Origin: Phytoseiulus persimilis
Taxonomy: Eukaryota > Arthropoda > Arachnida > Mesostigmata > Phytoseiidae
NCBI GenBank assembly: GCA_037576195.1
Contig: CM075104.1
Coordinates: 15,702,211-15,766,210, forward strand
Length of the DNA: 64,000 bases
Direction: 5' to 3'
Under the pieces are notes generated by a model. It did no database searches and was not told where the DNA came from. It saw only the letters and a program-made list of their open reading frames with translations. A program made the translations under genes and the position numbers. This document shows positions 25,601 to 38,942 of this stretch, in pieces; positions within the stretch are counted from its first letter, which is position 1; every line of letters begins with the position of its first letter.

Positions 25601-27684
25601 TCAAAGGTGATATTATGGTCTCTTCGGCTCCATGAACTCCATTCGAATGGCGATCTTGACTCGAGAAGCTCCACCCTCGTCCGCCGAAAACTCATGATTC
25701 TCTCGAGTCGACGGAAGCTGACAGCTGCATTTGAGTCGGTCTTCTCCCAATCTGTCCTATCTAACCGCCGTGCTGTTCGTCCTACGGTCCGACAGTTTAA
25801 GCCCTCGGATCGGTCGGTTTTTCCTCGTTGAATTTTCTTCAGGCTCTCCATCTATTGGATGGATCGTCGACGTCCTCTTCTCAATAATCTCATCGAAGCA
25901 GATGGAAAGCGAGCTGGAAAGATTTGAAACAAGTATTGCGTTCCTCCCGCGGCACGAGCCAGTGGGTTCGATCGACTCCCTAGCGTTTCCTGGACGGACA
26001 GTTTTTCTCGATCAATCACAGGGGAAATTATATTGAGACGGAATGCGTGTTGCATAGGGAAGAAATAGTTTCGACGAAAACTTCCGTCGCCCGCCATTGT
26101 GCCTCTGTCGTTCTGTTTCGCTTTATCCCCGCTCGTCATACCACCGTTTCCTCCCCAACGGCCAACCAACCGGCCGACCGCCTCTTCACTGGGCTTGACG
26201 GAATGCCCGTGAGCAGAAGAGCACCAGAGGGAGTGTTTCCGGAGAGCTCGCTCAGCTCATCGATGCCGCGAACTCCGGCAAGTATCAGGATTGATATCAA
26301 ACCGATCGGAGCACAGTTCTTGGAGTTACCTGAAGTTCATCGTTTCGAGGTGACTCTACAACTTCTAGCCTCTTGTTGTGGATCCTGTTCCGCGAGCAAA
26401 AATGGCGGGAGACAGTGTCGACAGCGTTGCCGAGAAACCCGCACACAGTGACGCGGGATCTCGCTGCGATCTCATTTGGGCCCTCTCCCACCCAGAGTCT
26501 TGTCTTCCTTTTTCTTCTAAAAAACGTGAACACTTTTGAACTCGAGAGTTTGGCGAACTACATCCCTGAGGAGCATCGCTCTCGCTGAAAACTTGGGCTC
26601 CGCTGTCACAATTGTTCGGCGAGGCGTCTCCCTCGCTGTCTGGGTTGCTCCGATGAGGAAACTGAACGCTTCGACTCGAGTCCCTCATGAATTGTCACGC
26701 GGACAACGGGAACGAACAACAACGACAAGTTTTCCCAAGTATTTTCCAGGGAGCTGTTTCCCGAAGTTTACCAAAACATCGGACCAACCCGGCCACCTCA
26801 GAAGCATCGTTCTCCGACCCAAACCGCTCAGTTTGTCACGCGTCATCGCGTCCCGTGATTACCGTCTCCCACGGTTACGATCGACTCGGGACTCTCTGGC
26901 AAACTTCCCCGCACAACGTGGCATGGCAGCAAACTCGACAGAGCCGAGATTTCGGAATGTCGGGGACAAAGAGAGACACAGCGCGTTGCAAGTTAGAAAG
27001 CTTATGGAATGGAAAGAGGCTTCGTGTGGGAGTTGGTCTCATCAACTCGTTTCTGCATATAAAGGTGAAGAAATGATGGATCGGTTCGTTGGAGGACGGA
27101 TAATTCGGCCCAGTGCGCCTGATCGGTATCGAACGTGATGAAGCTGAAATTGTTAGCCCGCTACACGGGGGAGCAGAGAGTGTTTTTGATCGACACCGGA
27201 AACTTTGGCGGCCCGCCGGCAGAGTGGATATGTTATCGGATCCGCTCGTGGAGAACTCGATGCTCCACGAGCCCTTCGGTTGCCTGCGAGGGTTTCCCGG
27301 ATCCAGTTGAACCGATCGCTGGCTTGTGGTCACGACGCTCGTTCCCGTCCCCCGCACACTCCCGACTCCGTATGGCTTCTGAGCATCCTGAAATCACTCC
27401 GGCTGCGTCTTCTGGGGTGTTGAGGCAGTCGGATGTTCACGAAGGAAGCGCATTTCATCAACAGATCAGAGAGGACCGGCGTTGACTGAGTGCGATCACC
27501 GGAATCAAACGAGTCAGCCGGCTCGAAGAGGGATGAAGTACCATTGTCGCTGGCGGACAAGCAGAAGCGGCAGCGCTAGTAACAACAACATTGTGCTCAT
27601 TTGCAAATGTAGCGGATTGCGGATCGGATGAAAGACTCCGCCGCCCTCGTCGCTACCGTTGTTTGCTGTCTTTATGCAAATATC

Positions 27685-27699
27685 TTCTGCTGCTGCTGC
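27685..27699. repeat. CTG/CCG trinucleotide repeat
   Basis: About five CTG-type units run into CCGCTACCGCCG. The reverse strand shows Ser/Gly or Ala runs through it. No host gene supports this as a coding repeat. Confidence 0.75.
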
Positions 27700-30054
27700 C
27701 GCTACCGCCGCTTCCTGATGCCGCCTTTTCGACGCCCCCATCGCGCATACAGCGGCGTTCCTGCCCCACAACCCGATGCGGCGCGTTTTCGAAGAGGAGA
27801 GAGTTGATTGCGAAGCTTCTTCCCCCAAAACTTCGACGGCTATCAGGGGGACCTTGAGCGCGAGGAAAAACCGCGTTAGAAGTTTCAACGTCATAAAAGG
27901 ATTTGAGGATTTCCAGTCCGAAAGTTTCGAACACTTCGAGAGGACACGTCGCTTAGCCCGCCCTTATACCGACCGACGATTATTCTCCTAACCTCACGAC
28001 GGACGTAACTCCGGCTCGTTTGAACGGTTCCAAACTCTACGGACGAGTCATCCGGCAGCTTTGGTGAAACGCTTTTCCTGAACCCACACCGCGAGACACA
28101 GAACAAGGCTGGAAATTTCCTTAACGCCCGATGATCAATGGGACTCCCTCGAAAAGTTCGATACGCCCTTCTCGGAGGAGAGAGACGGGAACTGAGGACG
28201 GCGCGGGAGGGAATCGTCTCCCGCCGGGGGCTTCACCGGAGGCCTGGCGTTGCGCTGACAATTCGACAAGTTCAAACTTGGACGAGCTCTTTATTCCTTC
28301 TATTTGCTCCTCCATTCATTCCCTGCTCCTACCGCTGGGAGGGGAAATTGAGACGACACGGAAGTTTAGCGGCACCGAGTTCCCCAAATCTTTCGGATGG
28401 AATCTGACCGACGCGTAGATCAGCGAGTCGAGCGCTGGCCGACGCTTGGTCTCTTCTCTGGGATCTCGTCCCGATTGTCGCGGAGGACGGAGTGCTTCAA
28501 ACCCGAGGCTCCGATTCAAACAACGTGTGCCTTCAAGAAGTGCGCGCGCTCAGATCGACTACAATGGCCTTCTCGCACACTCCCGCTACGCGCAATGATT
28601 CGTTGTCAGACTTTCCAGAGAAACGCGCACCGGGGCTCCCCATCGGCACCCTTCTTGAGAATGCCCCACAACGATTCGGCACAATGATGTCCTGCGGGGA
28701 TGTTTCTCACCAATGCTTCCGAGTGTGTGTCAGGGAAAAGGAGTTCCGACAGATTGGACAACGAAGCAAAATGAGTTTCTATTGTCAAGTCGCAGCTGCC
28801 GAGGAGCGGGAACGAGCATAGAACGGAGCCCGGTCATGATTGCGAACTTCATGGATAGTTTCGTGGATGTTGAGTAATTTGGGAAGCTCGGTTGGGATTC
28901 GCGGGAGGATTCATTTGAGAGTTGTCGTTTCCATCATGGTAGCGCATACCTGATCGAAAAAGGAAAAATGGAAAACTCTCATTCTACTCAGACGCATCCT
29001 ATCATCGTGGCGTAGAGCGAGAAACCTGTTCATGCCCGGGGAAGAGCTCGATAAATACGATGCCTCCTTACAAGGTGTTTTCATTGATGCGAGCATCATA
29101 CGTGTTCCGCTCAGGCAGAGCGGCTAGACTGGCAGTTCATCCCTGAAAGGACCTGGCTCAGCGATTGAATGAAGTTCAGAGTTCGATGATTTTGAACTAT
29201 CGATGAGCTTACCTCACAAAAGCTTTTTATGTGAACTGCAAGTGGTGCTATAGGGTTCGATCTCGATGGCTGCTTGCTCTCTGACCATCTCGCTGTCTAC
29301 CATCTTCAAAATACGAACATTCCGATGAACGGTGTCGGCTGATTAGCCTTCCATCGCGGTGTTTCTATCTGCGAAAAAGTTCCTCCTCCCGCCTAGCCAC
29401 TTCCCGAATGTTTGATAGAAGTCCTCAACAGTCGACTCCTTCGGATTGCCCCTTTTCCGGAAATCCTCGGCTTCGATTTCTCCGTGTTGAAGATGATTTC
29501 GTTGGAGTCGCTCCAAGGAAGCGCCTTCTCCATGCGACGGATTTCCAGAGAGCACGAAGCAGGCTATTTTCAGCGAAGAAAATATCTTCAAGATCGACTC
29601 GTAGGATGTACGTGAAACGGTCTGTCAGTCGATCGGGTCGCGTGGCTTATGTTATCCTAGTTTCCCGGAAAACTGGAACCGGTGTCACAGAGTGCCGGAG
29701 CAACGTTACGGAGTGTATTTGATATCTCGAAGTAGTCCTGCTGTGATGTTCCTCGATTAACATTCATGAAACTTGTAGAAATGGAACGTTTCCCGCAGAT
29801 CTCCTACAGAGAACCCTGAACCCGAGTTCGAAGTCTTCGCGATATTCCTCCTTTGCTGTGTGTGGGCGATCCTTGGAGAGAAACGAGAATATTACTCTAT
29901 TTGACAGTTGGAATGACATCGCTACAGCTGCGGCCAGGAGCAAATCAACCAGTCGGTCGTCTCGTATCCCCTGCTTGGTTCGGCGTCGACTTCTGCTTTT
30001 CGGGACCGACGTGACGGCGGGGCTACGTCGACGCTCACTTTGGGCAGAGTTAGC

Positions 30055-30110
30055 GCCTGCCTGCCGACTTACCCACTGACTCACCGGCTGGATGACTGAC
30101 TGTCACTCGA
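30055..30110. repeat. Cryptic tetranucleotide island
   Basis: GCCTGCCTGCC leads into GACTTACCCACTGACTC, CCGGCTGG and GACTGACTGTCACT. It has the same CTGA/CCGG vocabulary as the islands at 545 and 11729. Confidence 0.5.
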
Positions 30111-32177
30111 CGCGGCCAAAAGTTAGACCTCGCCTTCTCGACAACTTCAAGGCTTACGACATCATCTCTCCACTGCTGCTCACGTCATATTCGCCTAAAC
30201 CGGCCTAGGCTCGTCAGGCTTTCTCGCAGCCCGCACCCGTAAGCGTCGACGACGAAGTTAGCGCAAGATAACTTGTGAGCACTTCCCCGCCTGTCAACGT
30301 AAAGCTCGTCGACCTTCGGCCCGATCACCTGGAGACAGACGTTCAAGAAGCGCTCTTAGAGGCATCGACTGGGGAGGCTGAGAGAGGGAGTTGATTCGGC
30401 AGAAACTGGAGTCTGCAGTAGTCATTTTGCTGTTTTTGAAGTCGTTATCGGCGGGAATCATTCCCCAGTTGGCAGGCAGCGACTCATCGTTTTGATGGGG
30501 ACTAATGTCTTTCTTCATCTTTCCATTTGGGGCACTCCGAGGACAAGGACCACGACGACTCCAGGAGAGGGGATGATATTCCCTTCGAGTCGTCCTCTCT
30601 CTTTTTGAAGGAGAACTCATTTACTCCGATGAGCGATAGCGGATAGAGACGAACGGAGAAGCGGCTCTGGCCGCCGGAGGAGCTGCTGAGATACACGCCG
30701 ATTGGGCGAGATGATGATTGACGTGCAGCTTCAGCCCTTCCTGGCCCGCTCTTCCTCCTGATTCGTTGATTTTCGCTCGTGGTGCGCTTGCCCTCAGCCG
30801 AGCCGTGGTCGATGTTTCCGCTCCCGCTTCCCATCATTCATCTCCTCGTGAGCTTCGCGCCTGGTTCTCACCTGCCGAAAGCCGGTTCCGGCGCGGCTAC
30901 ATTGTTTTCCACCGTTTCTCTCTTGGAGAACCACGTCGAACTTACGCAGCAAGTGCTCTTCTGACCTCATCCTCATCGGACAGGAGAAGTAGCGAGAGAT
31001 CACAGGAACTCCTCCAGGATGAGTGAAAGTTTCAGAGTTCCTCGGTGAACCGAGTTGCGTCGGAATTCGGGTCGTTCAGGGAACTCGCAGCTTTCGGACA
31101 AGCCCACCATTCGGGATCAGAGTTAACAGGCTTGCAACTGGAAACTCGCTGTTTCGACTGACAACTCAACGAGATTTTTGATCGGCGTGGTCGGCGATGT
31201 GATGCTTCCGCCTGGGGTTTCGGCAGACCAGTAGGCGAGGGGAGCGAATTTCGGCCTGAGGCACTTTCTCTCGAAAGTGGCCTCATCGAACGAGGCTCTG
31301 CAACCCGAGCCTGCCCGTCGTCTTCTCTCCTTCCGTCAACAAAAAAGGTTGAAATTATTTCCGCCTACGAGGCATCGACCTACTTCCGCTCAGATTATCG
31401 CTGCCAGGCGAGCAGCCAGTCAGACATCGTCCTCGGCGGCAGGCGCAGCGTCGTCGTTCGAGAGAAAACGGAGCCATTTTTAGTTGGGAGTGTCTACCGC
31501 CCTCCCGAGAAGGGCGCCGATGCCCGAAACCTCTGCGACGTCCAAACTCCTCCAACTACTTTCTCACCGCTTTTTACGAGGCGGAGAGTGAGCTCAAGTC
31601 CGGAGGTGTTCCGTTCTGGAGCTTCCTTGGTTGCTCATCTTCGTCTTGGTATTTTTTTCCTGCTGGCTCTTGGCCGCTCGTGAGCGCCAAGTCGATGGTC
31701 GGATTAGATAAGCGGCGTCAAAGTTTGACAGCAATCTATTCCCTACTGCGCTATGGCATCGAGCCGTTGAACGGCGATTCGTCGGAGAGCTTACGTAGGT
31801 CGAACACCGCTTGCAAACTCATCGGCGTCCCGATGGGAAACGGCTCAGCGAAGTCAACGTTTGTCAATGGGTTGACATAGATTCGCCATCGCGACGGGTT
31901 CAAGGTGGAATACAGCTCAGGAAACGTTTTTCGCTCGGGAGCTCGTTTTTTCCAGCGAGACCTTTCTGAGGTGAATCATCCACATCACAGTTTTGCTCGT
32001 AACGCAGAAAAAATTGAACCTCATCAGCCCTCACAAATTCATTCTCGGCTCTGAGGAATTTGATCAATGATTCGCCGCAGGTTGAAATATTCGTTGCCGC
32101 TTACCGTGAACGGCCGGCTCATGGTCATGAGGAAGTTCCGTGAGGGTTCTCCGAACATCAAAACACATCCAAGTCAC

Positions 32178-32193
32178 GGGGGGGGGGGGGGGG
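32178..32193. repeat. Poly(G) tract, 16 bases
   Basis: This is a run of 16 G between GTCAC and TCTCTGC. Homopolymers of this length are error-prone in sequencing, so the exact length is uncertain. Confidence 0.95.
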
Positions 32194-35100
32194 TCTCTGC
32201 ATAGATGTTACCTTGGAGGATCATATCCCTGGGAAGGAGCTTGATCGATGGAAAAACTCCTCGAGGAAATTCTAATCGTTCGGCGAACCAGCGAGGAGAG
32301 CAGCGACCGAACACAGGGCTGCTCACGACGAAGTTGACGAGCACTGGCCGTTTCTGCGACTTCCGACTTTTTTTATTCATTGTCTACTCAACAGGCTTCG
32401 TGGATCGAAAATAATTTATCGACAGAGTTTCCACACGGGGAGATTCCCAATTTTGTGTTCCATTTCTTTGGTAAGAGAAGAGTGAAGTTCACCAGATGTT
32501 TCCTCTAGCTGAGATAAGTCTCGAATCCACGACGGCGTGAGCCCGCTGGAGGAGTTGTTTCCGTTTCGCTATTCCTCGACAGCAACGCATGTAGCGATAA
32601 CCACAAGCAATTCCCGAGGGAAGTTTTGACGTTTCCTTGAGGCTTTGCTCCCCTTCATTAACTGCGCCTACTTCATTCGGAAAAGTTCAGCGTCAGCTTC
32701 ATCTCAGGAAGGAACCGGTGATACTTCCTTGCATGGAGACTTCACCAGTCAGCTGAGGCAGGCGCGCTTGGCAAGCCGTCCTTGCCACGATTACCGGGAA
32801 GTCGTGAGCTCGGTTCGAGATGCAGCCTCGACTGCCCCCTTCGCGGAAGGCTGAGACCGGGACAGGTACCACCCGATTCGGACCGGAAACGACTTGGATG
32901 CTGTCTACGGCGTTTGATCGATGATCACCCGTGGACTACAAATGAATTCCAAGGAGGTCATGATGGAGCTCAGAGAGCTGACGGCTGGGCTGTCTGGTGG
33001 GAGCTGAGACCAAGAGCTCGGTCACAATTGCGGAGATGGCCACTTTATTCCCAATAAGGGAGGCGGGGAAGACGTTGTAGAACGGGTCGCTCCATTACAT
33101 TCAAGCGAGTTGGTCTCAATCCTCTTAACGCCAAGGAGGATTATTCAGTCTCATTCTTCCTCCCGCTCGCCTCCCACACAGCCACTCATTCACTCCTGGC
33201 TCACATCCAAGAGCTTCGGATATTTTAATTAATTTTTCCAACAGACAAATCCGCCCACACAAGCCCGTGGCGGCCAACTCGAAGCCGCCAGGGCTCGAGG
33301 AGTGTTCACTTCAAATATTTCCTTTTGTTTTTGCTTTGGATTAAAATCTGGTTCTGCTCAGCAACCTGAGTTGGGCGTGAGACGCTATCAAACCATCGGA
33401 AATATCGGCTCGAGAGAAACGGAAGGTAGTTAGAGACGAGTGCAGCACCAGAGTATGAGGGGAGTGCAGCCGAGAGGAAGGCCCGAGTCCGAGAGATTTT
33501 CACGGAGAGAGAAACCTCGGTGAAAATTGATTGGAAAGAGGTGGAGCATGCGAAGTGGGAGCAAAGTACCTGGAACGAGTGGCGATGCATCCATTCCTCG
33601 CGCAATGGTTCCAGCCGGAGGGGAATTCGGAGAATTCGTTCCTCTTTGTCCGGCTCCGTTCTCCGACCATCAGCTGTTGGAAGTGATGATGAGTCCCCGG
33701 CGAAGTGTATCTCGCTTCTCCGCGAGCCGGTTCCGATTCGGCTTTTTCCTCGGAAGGATCCCGTGTTGCTCGACTTATCTCACAGAACCGTCATCATCTG
33801 CCTCCACTGAGAGCGAACACGGCCCACGAAGAAATAGAAAACGATTCTTGTTCGTCAGCGACGACCCCGCTTTCTTGAGCACATAGAAACACCACCGGAT
33901 CGTTGTCTGGCCCACAAGCCGAGCGAGTAGACGGCCTTCCTCACCGCTCCGTGGCGAGCGTAGCCTCAGAAGGGTAAATTCATTTCGAGCAGCGACGAGA
34001 GATCCCTTCTCCACTGTGTACTTATGTTTGCTTGCTTGCCTGCTCGTTCTTCCGTTTCTCCGTCCCCCCCCTCTCCCCGCTGCTGGCAGGCTCGGGCGAT
34101 ACTGAGCAAAGACGTCGGAGTCGGAACCCCACATCCAACAATAGAGTAACATTCCTCCACAGAGCAAATACAACACGACATGATCTATTTCTGAGCGGGA
34201 GTGGTATTTGCGTTCTCCGCTAGCCAAAACAACCCCGAGACTGAGCGAAGTTCAATCACGAACCCGCCCCCTGCAACCGCAGATCTGACGCACTGGATGT
34301 AACTTTCCTCGAAGCATCGGATCGACCACACAGGGGGCGCCCCAGCGTTTCGAACAGCGAACTTCGAAACTACGCGTGACATGCATGGACTACAGCATGT
34401 CCCCTGGTGTTTCAAGAGCCACGATTGTTTCTCATGCTACATTCAATTTTTTTCCTTTTTTCTTGGGATTTGATTTGTGGTGCCATCATCTCCGGTTCCC
34501 AGCAACAGAGAACGAACGGCAGCGAGGGTCCTAGCGCCCGAGAAGAACTCGAAGGACCGACGAAGGAGGGAGATGTCTCAACGGGAGACGCGGAAATTTA
34601 ATATCACGTAAGCCGAGAAAAAGAACAAGAGACGGGAGCGAGTCTGGTTCCCTTTCTATCCCGTCTGCTTTTGCTTGTCGGCTGTTCAACGACAAGTCCT
34701 CATTCTTCTGATTTTCCCGCAACGAAAATATAGCCACACACGAATCAAGTTCCCTTCTCCTGGGCGCCGTTCTCCGGTGAAGAATTCAACGTGGCGAAAA
34801 ACATGTCATCAACTCAGCTCCTCCGCTCCATCGTTCCCGCTCTCCTGACGGTCTCCGCCGTCTCGAATTATTTCCTTCTGATTGTCTCTTCGGCTGTAGA
34901 CCAATTCGCCGGAAACGAAGGATTTAAAGGTCGGATTTGAACCGAAGCAGTTACTCATCAACGAACCGATTCCGTGGGCGAGATACACGAGGAACGCTTC
35001 CTCATGTCCAAAGGCATGATCCGGAGACGTTTGGGCACAGGGTATGGAACTATGATTTCAATCCTCTCCAGACTCGGATACAGAACTGCTGACGATTCCA

Positions 35101-35502
35101 GAAGCTGCACGTCAGCTCGCACTACCTGTTCCCATCTGAGCACCTCACTGGAAACTCGGCGAGCGTGGATTGTAGACATTCTTTCGTATGCTGAGCAGCC
35201 AATCTATATGCAGCCTGGGCTCTCGCTCTCGCCAACCATCAGTCGGACTGGCCCACGGACCTTTCGACCACTCCTCCCGTCTGGCGGTCTGTCAGAAAGG
35301 CACAGTCTTCGATCTGAATCCACGAGGGCTCGCATATATTTATTCCAGTATCATTAGACCGACTCCAACCTCCTGCGGGTGATGCTGCTCCTCACGCGCC
35401 TCTTTCTCGCTCCGGATGCAATTTCAGCTCGCTCTGTCAACAAAGGGCAAAGTCTGATGCTATTGTCTCCACTGCGCCGCAACATCGGCTCCATTCCATG
35501 AA

Positions 35503-35688
35503 GTGGAGCTCAGGAGAACGCTCGGTGAGGGTCACGGGCGCGCCGTCTCTCATCTTCAATGGCGATGAAGAACTTCAAATCACAAGAGTCTAACCAGCAG
35601 AGTGTACTCGCCCCCGCGTACGGGGTTTCTGACATATAACAAAGTGTATATGGGCAAGAAATGGTTGATAAACCAATCAATCAATCAA
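35503..35688 (+). mobile_element. Possible 3' end of a CR1-like non-LTR element with CAAT tail
   Basis: A short open stretch from 35503 to a TAA at 35590-35592 starts with Trp and contains E-x-x-V followed by GAPSLIF. This resembles the W-N-x-L-P-E-x-V-V-x-A-P-S-L-x-x-F block at the C terminus of many CR1-clade ORF2 proteins. About 80 bases further on, GTTGATAAAC leads into a CAAT tract at 35674-35688, the kind of short tandem tail that ends these elements. A small hairpin (CCCCGCGTACGGGG) lies near 35610-35624. An ADD-containing stretch near 35083 is too isolated to count as its RT. The call rests on weak similarity and the tail together. Confidence 0.35.
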
Positions 35689-38600
35689 AATCGCGAGCGT
35701 CTCTCTCTCCCGGAGATGGCCTGTTGGGAGAGAGGGGTATCGCTACATCATACAACTGACTTTTCAACCAGCTGGATCTGAACAGGAGGAGTCTCCTTGA
35801 TCGCCCCGTGCGGTCCATCGCTGTCGCCCAAAGAGAACTGTGCACGGAGCGAACGGAATGAAGTTCCATGAGGAACAAGCAATTCGATGGCGTTCGAGCT
35901 CTGGCGCTCATCGCTGTTAGTTGAATTTCGCGAAAACACCCTCGGGGCTCGTGTTGTTGATGTATTGTGTCTTAGATAGCATCGTTCCGTGGCTTCTATG
36001 AGTTTATTGCCTCTCGCGGCGGTATAGTGAGGGATCCTCACGCAGCATGGACTCGTTCCCCTTCGCGAAGATTCTTCTCCGCCTGGGGCCCATCGATTTC
36101 GAATTCACCGCATTCTCTTTCTTTTACTTGAGACGACACCAACCACTCGTTCTTTTATGACTACGTTGCATCTCTTCGCCCCACGAGGAGCTCTGCCGGG
36201 TTGTAGTTCTGCGTTGGTTTCTCCACCTGTCCGTCGGATCTCCAAAGAAGGAAAAGTCCGTGCTCTGCGAATCCATGGAGCTGGTCGGCACTTGAGCTGT
36301 TGATCATCAAAAGAGGAAATCATGGCTCGAGACAACGGAGACACACCAACAGCATACGCAAATGGAAGCATGTGGGGGAGTTGCGACAGGGACGAAATCC
36401 CCACCGAGTTCTTCAGGACACGACCTGGATGGAATTCAAAAGCAGATCCCTCGACGAAAAGCCCAGCAGTCGAGGACGAACGCGGCGACGACGCTCGGCT
36501 TTGGCCGATCACGCAGGCTTTCGTTCGCTCCGTTGCGAACCCGCACTCCCCGTTTAGCGACGTGATTCGCACACGAGATTCGCTTCTTTTGAAAGAAACG
36601 GAAAAAAGACCGGTGGAACAATGAGGAGCACTGCTGCCAAATGAAGGAACCGCTACCACTACCATCACGCACATTGCGCACATATACTCTGGACTCGAGA
36701 GGAAATACAGGGATGCGGCGATGTGGACATTCCAAAGAGCGTTTGATAGGAGCGCTCGAAAAAACTCGAAATGGCGCCGAGCCCGAGCAGACGATTCATT
36801 CTCGCGACGACGACCCGGAGCATCCCTTCCGCTTTCGCGAACCCCGTTCAGACCTGGCTCCCTCAACTGTTACCGCTAGACTCTATCTGAGAATTACAGA
36901 GGATTGATAATATCTCGAAACTTCGCGAGAGATTGACCGACTCCAGACGTCGAGCTCCAGGGTTTTTGGGATGGAATACGAAATTCTGTCCTCATCTACT
37001 GTCGTTGGCGGAGTTCCCGAACTACAGCTTCCGAACAGGTTCAGGAGCTCGAGTTTGGTCATTCAGCTTCGAGTGAAATCCTCCGCATCTCGGGAGTCGG
37101 CTTAATTTTCTCTCCTCGGGAGGATTACATCATATGACAGACTCCCGCGCGCTTCTAATCAGGTATGTGCCACGGACGACATCCTCGAACCGGGGGCGGG
37201 GAAAGTTCAGAGTCCAAGTCGGCCCATGACCCCGTCCTTTGCAGGTTTGCTTCGCCCATTGAGCTGCATGGTAGCACTCAGATTCGACGAGGTATACTGA
37301 GTTCGAGATGCTATGATCCGGATATGTCGAAAAACAGGACGCGGGAGTCCGTGTTCCGGATCTCCACGAACGGGAGGCCGGGTTTCTGGTTTGTGTCATA
37401 CCTTCCGTCCGTGTTCGGAATGTTGGCCCGCAGCCTGGCATGCAAATGAGTTTGACGAAATGGCCGAACCGCGTTTGTGCGTGTCGGGAGACGGCGTCAT
37501 CTGAGCTCTCCTGGATTTAACTTAACAAACACGTCGGATATGAGTCTATAAGCGTTTGGAAAAGCGTGCTCGCCGATCCGGTGGTGTGCAAGAGTATTCC
37601 ACACCCGGTACTTGAAAGCATACGCGGCCGACTCCCCAAATGATTTCTATTGTTGCCGCTGCTGAGTCCGCGGCTGTTACCTGCGCCAGCTGCTATTGCG
37701 GGCTGCTATTTAAAATCTTGTTCGACTTCATGGAGCTCCTCAGCTCGGGGCGCACTCATCGGCTCGGGCAGTCGATTCGAGAGAGTCTTTGAGCCGAGCA
37801 ACCACTCCAATATAGAAATTAGTGCTCCGGGGATTCAAAGTTCCATTCTCGTCCGCGCTCTTCCCGGAGCTCGACTGAAGGCTCGCCATGGACGGACTCG
37901 GCCACGTCTGAGAGAAGCCGTTTGAGGGTTCCGGAACGGCGGCGGCGGACTGGGGAAGCGAGATGATCAGCGAGAATGGAGTGGAGCGTGGTCGTGTTCT
38001 CCAATCGTTCACTTTCTTTCACCGCCACCCCGCGTCCTCCCGATGGTTGGTCCCGTCCTTCTCAAAGCCTATTCTTCTCAATGAACCAATCTCAATAATA
38101 ATTGTTGGCAACAGCTGATTGATAAAAGGGAAAAGAGAAACGAAAGGAGGGAAACTTCAGAAATTTAATATCGACAGCACTGCGTCGTGGGATGGGAGTC
38201 ATGGCGCCGAGGCTTGTTCGAGGAGACCAAGAAGAGCTTTGGGACCTTCTCCTGGGACCACCGCCCAGTCAGCCTTGCGTTCGTTGGCCCGACGGCTGTT
38301 CGGTTGATCGGTCCGTCCACTCACTCCGCTCTCCGGATTAATAACATGAGCGGAACAGAAGAGGCGAAACAGGAGACGAACTTCTTCTCATTGGGGATGA
38401 CTGCTTTTTCAACAGGACCAGCAGCAGCCGCGCCGTTGCCTTCCTCTCGAACATTACCATCGAGAGCCGCTGTGAGATCTCGCTTCAGATCACCCTGTCA
38501 GAGCGGGATTTGCTTTGACACATTCGGCCCCGTCCTCATCTCCACCCGTGGACACGACTCTTTGAAGTTTTTCCTCTGTAGGCGAATCCGGCGGTGGCAC

Positions 38601-38853
38601 TCACTTTCGATTCTCATCGGACGCAGCTCTTCGCGATCGCTCCGATCCCAGGTTTCCAGATGGATGCCGCGGTTCCGTCATCATCACGAGCATGATGCGT
38701 CGAACGGTGTCCGGTCTAGAAAGCTCGCTCCGATCGTCCTGCGCAGATTTTCCGCTTGCTGAGCATGACATCTCGTTATTTTGTTAAAAGCCTCACTCTT
38801 CCCACTGCTGTTGACATCGGGGAACTTTGAGCGTTCGCGAGTCGCAGTCGGGC

Positions 38854-38880
38854 GGGGGGGGGGGGGGGGGGGGGGGGGGG
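38854..38880. repeat. Poly(G) tract, 27 bases
   Basis: This is an uninterrupted run of 27 G, preceded by CGGGC and followed by AGGAAG. It is the longest homopolymer in the window. It may be real and able to form G-quadruplexes, or its length may be a sequencing or assembly artefact. Confidence 0.95.
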
Positions 38881-38888
38881 AGGAAGCG

Positions 38889-38942
38889 ACAGCCAGACAG
38901 CTCGGCCAGTTAGAAGAGCTGACTGGCAGCGAGCAAGGAGGC
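38889..38942. repeat. Cryptic tetranucleotide island next to poly(G)
   Basis: The series ACAGCCAGACAGCTCGG, CCAGTTAG, AGCTGACTGGCAGC follows directly after the 27-base poly(G) tract. Confidence 0.5.

Larger units (their letters stand above)
18760..35502. other. Region without a recognisable gene
   Basis: This stretch holds only the simple repeats listed and many short overlapping open frames. No conserved domain was recognised. Stop codons are sparse because TA is rare, which explains frames such as 24405-24980 (-) and 26536-27138 (+). Confidence 0.55.

Noticed and set aside
29640..29720. Peptide vaguely like the RT fingers motif (K-x-G...E-C-R)
   Set aside because: No palm motifs follow at the expected distance and the similarity is only a few residues.
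35060..35170. ADD-containing stretch upstream of the CAAT tail, considered as an RT motif C
   Set aside because: No motif B precedes it and no DLGV-type block follows, so it cannot be tied to the candidate 3' end at 35.6 kb.
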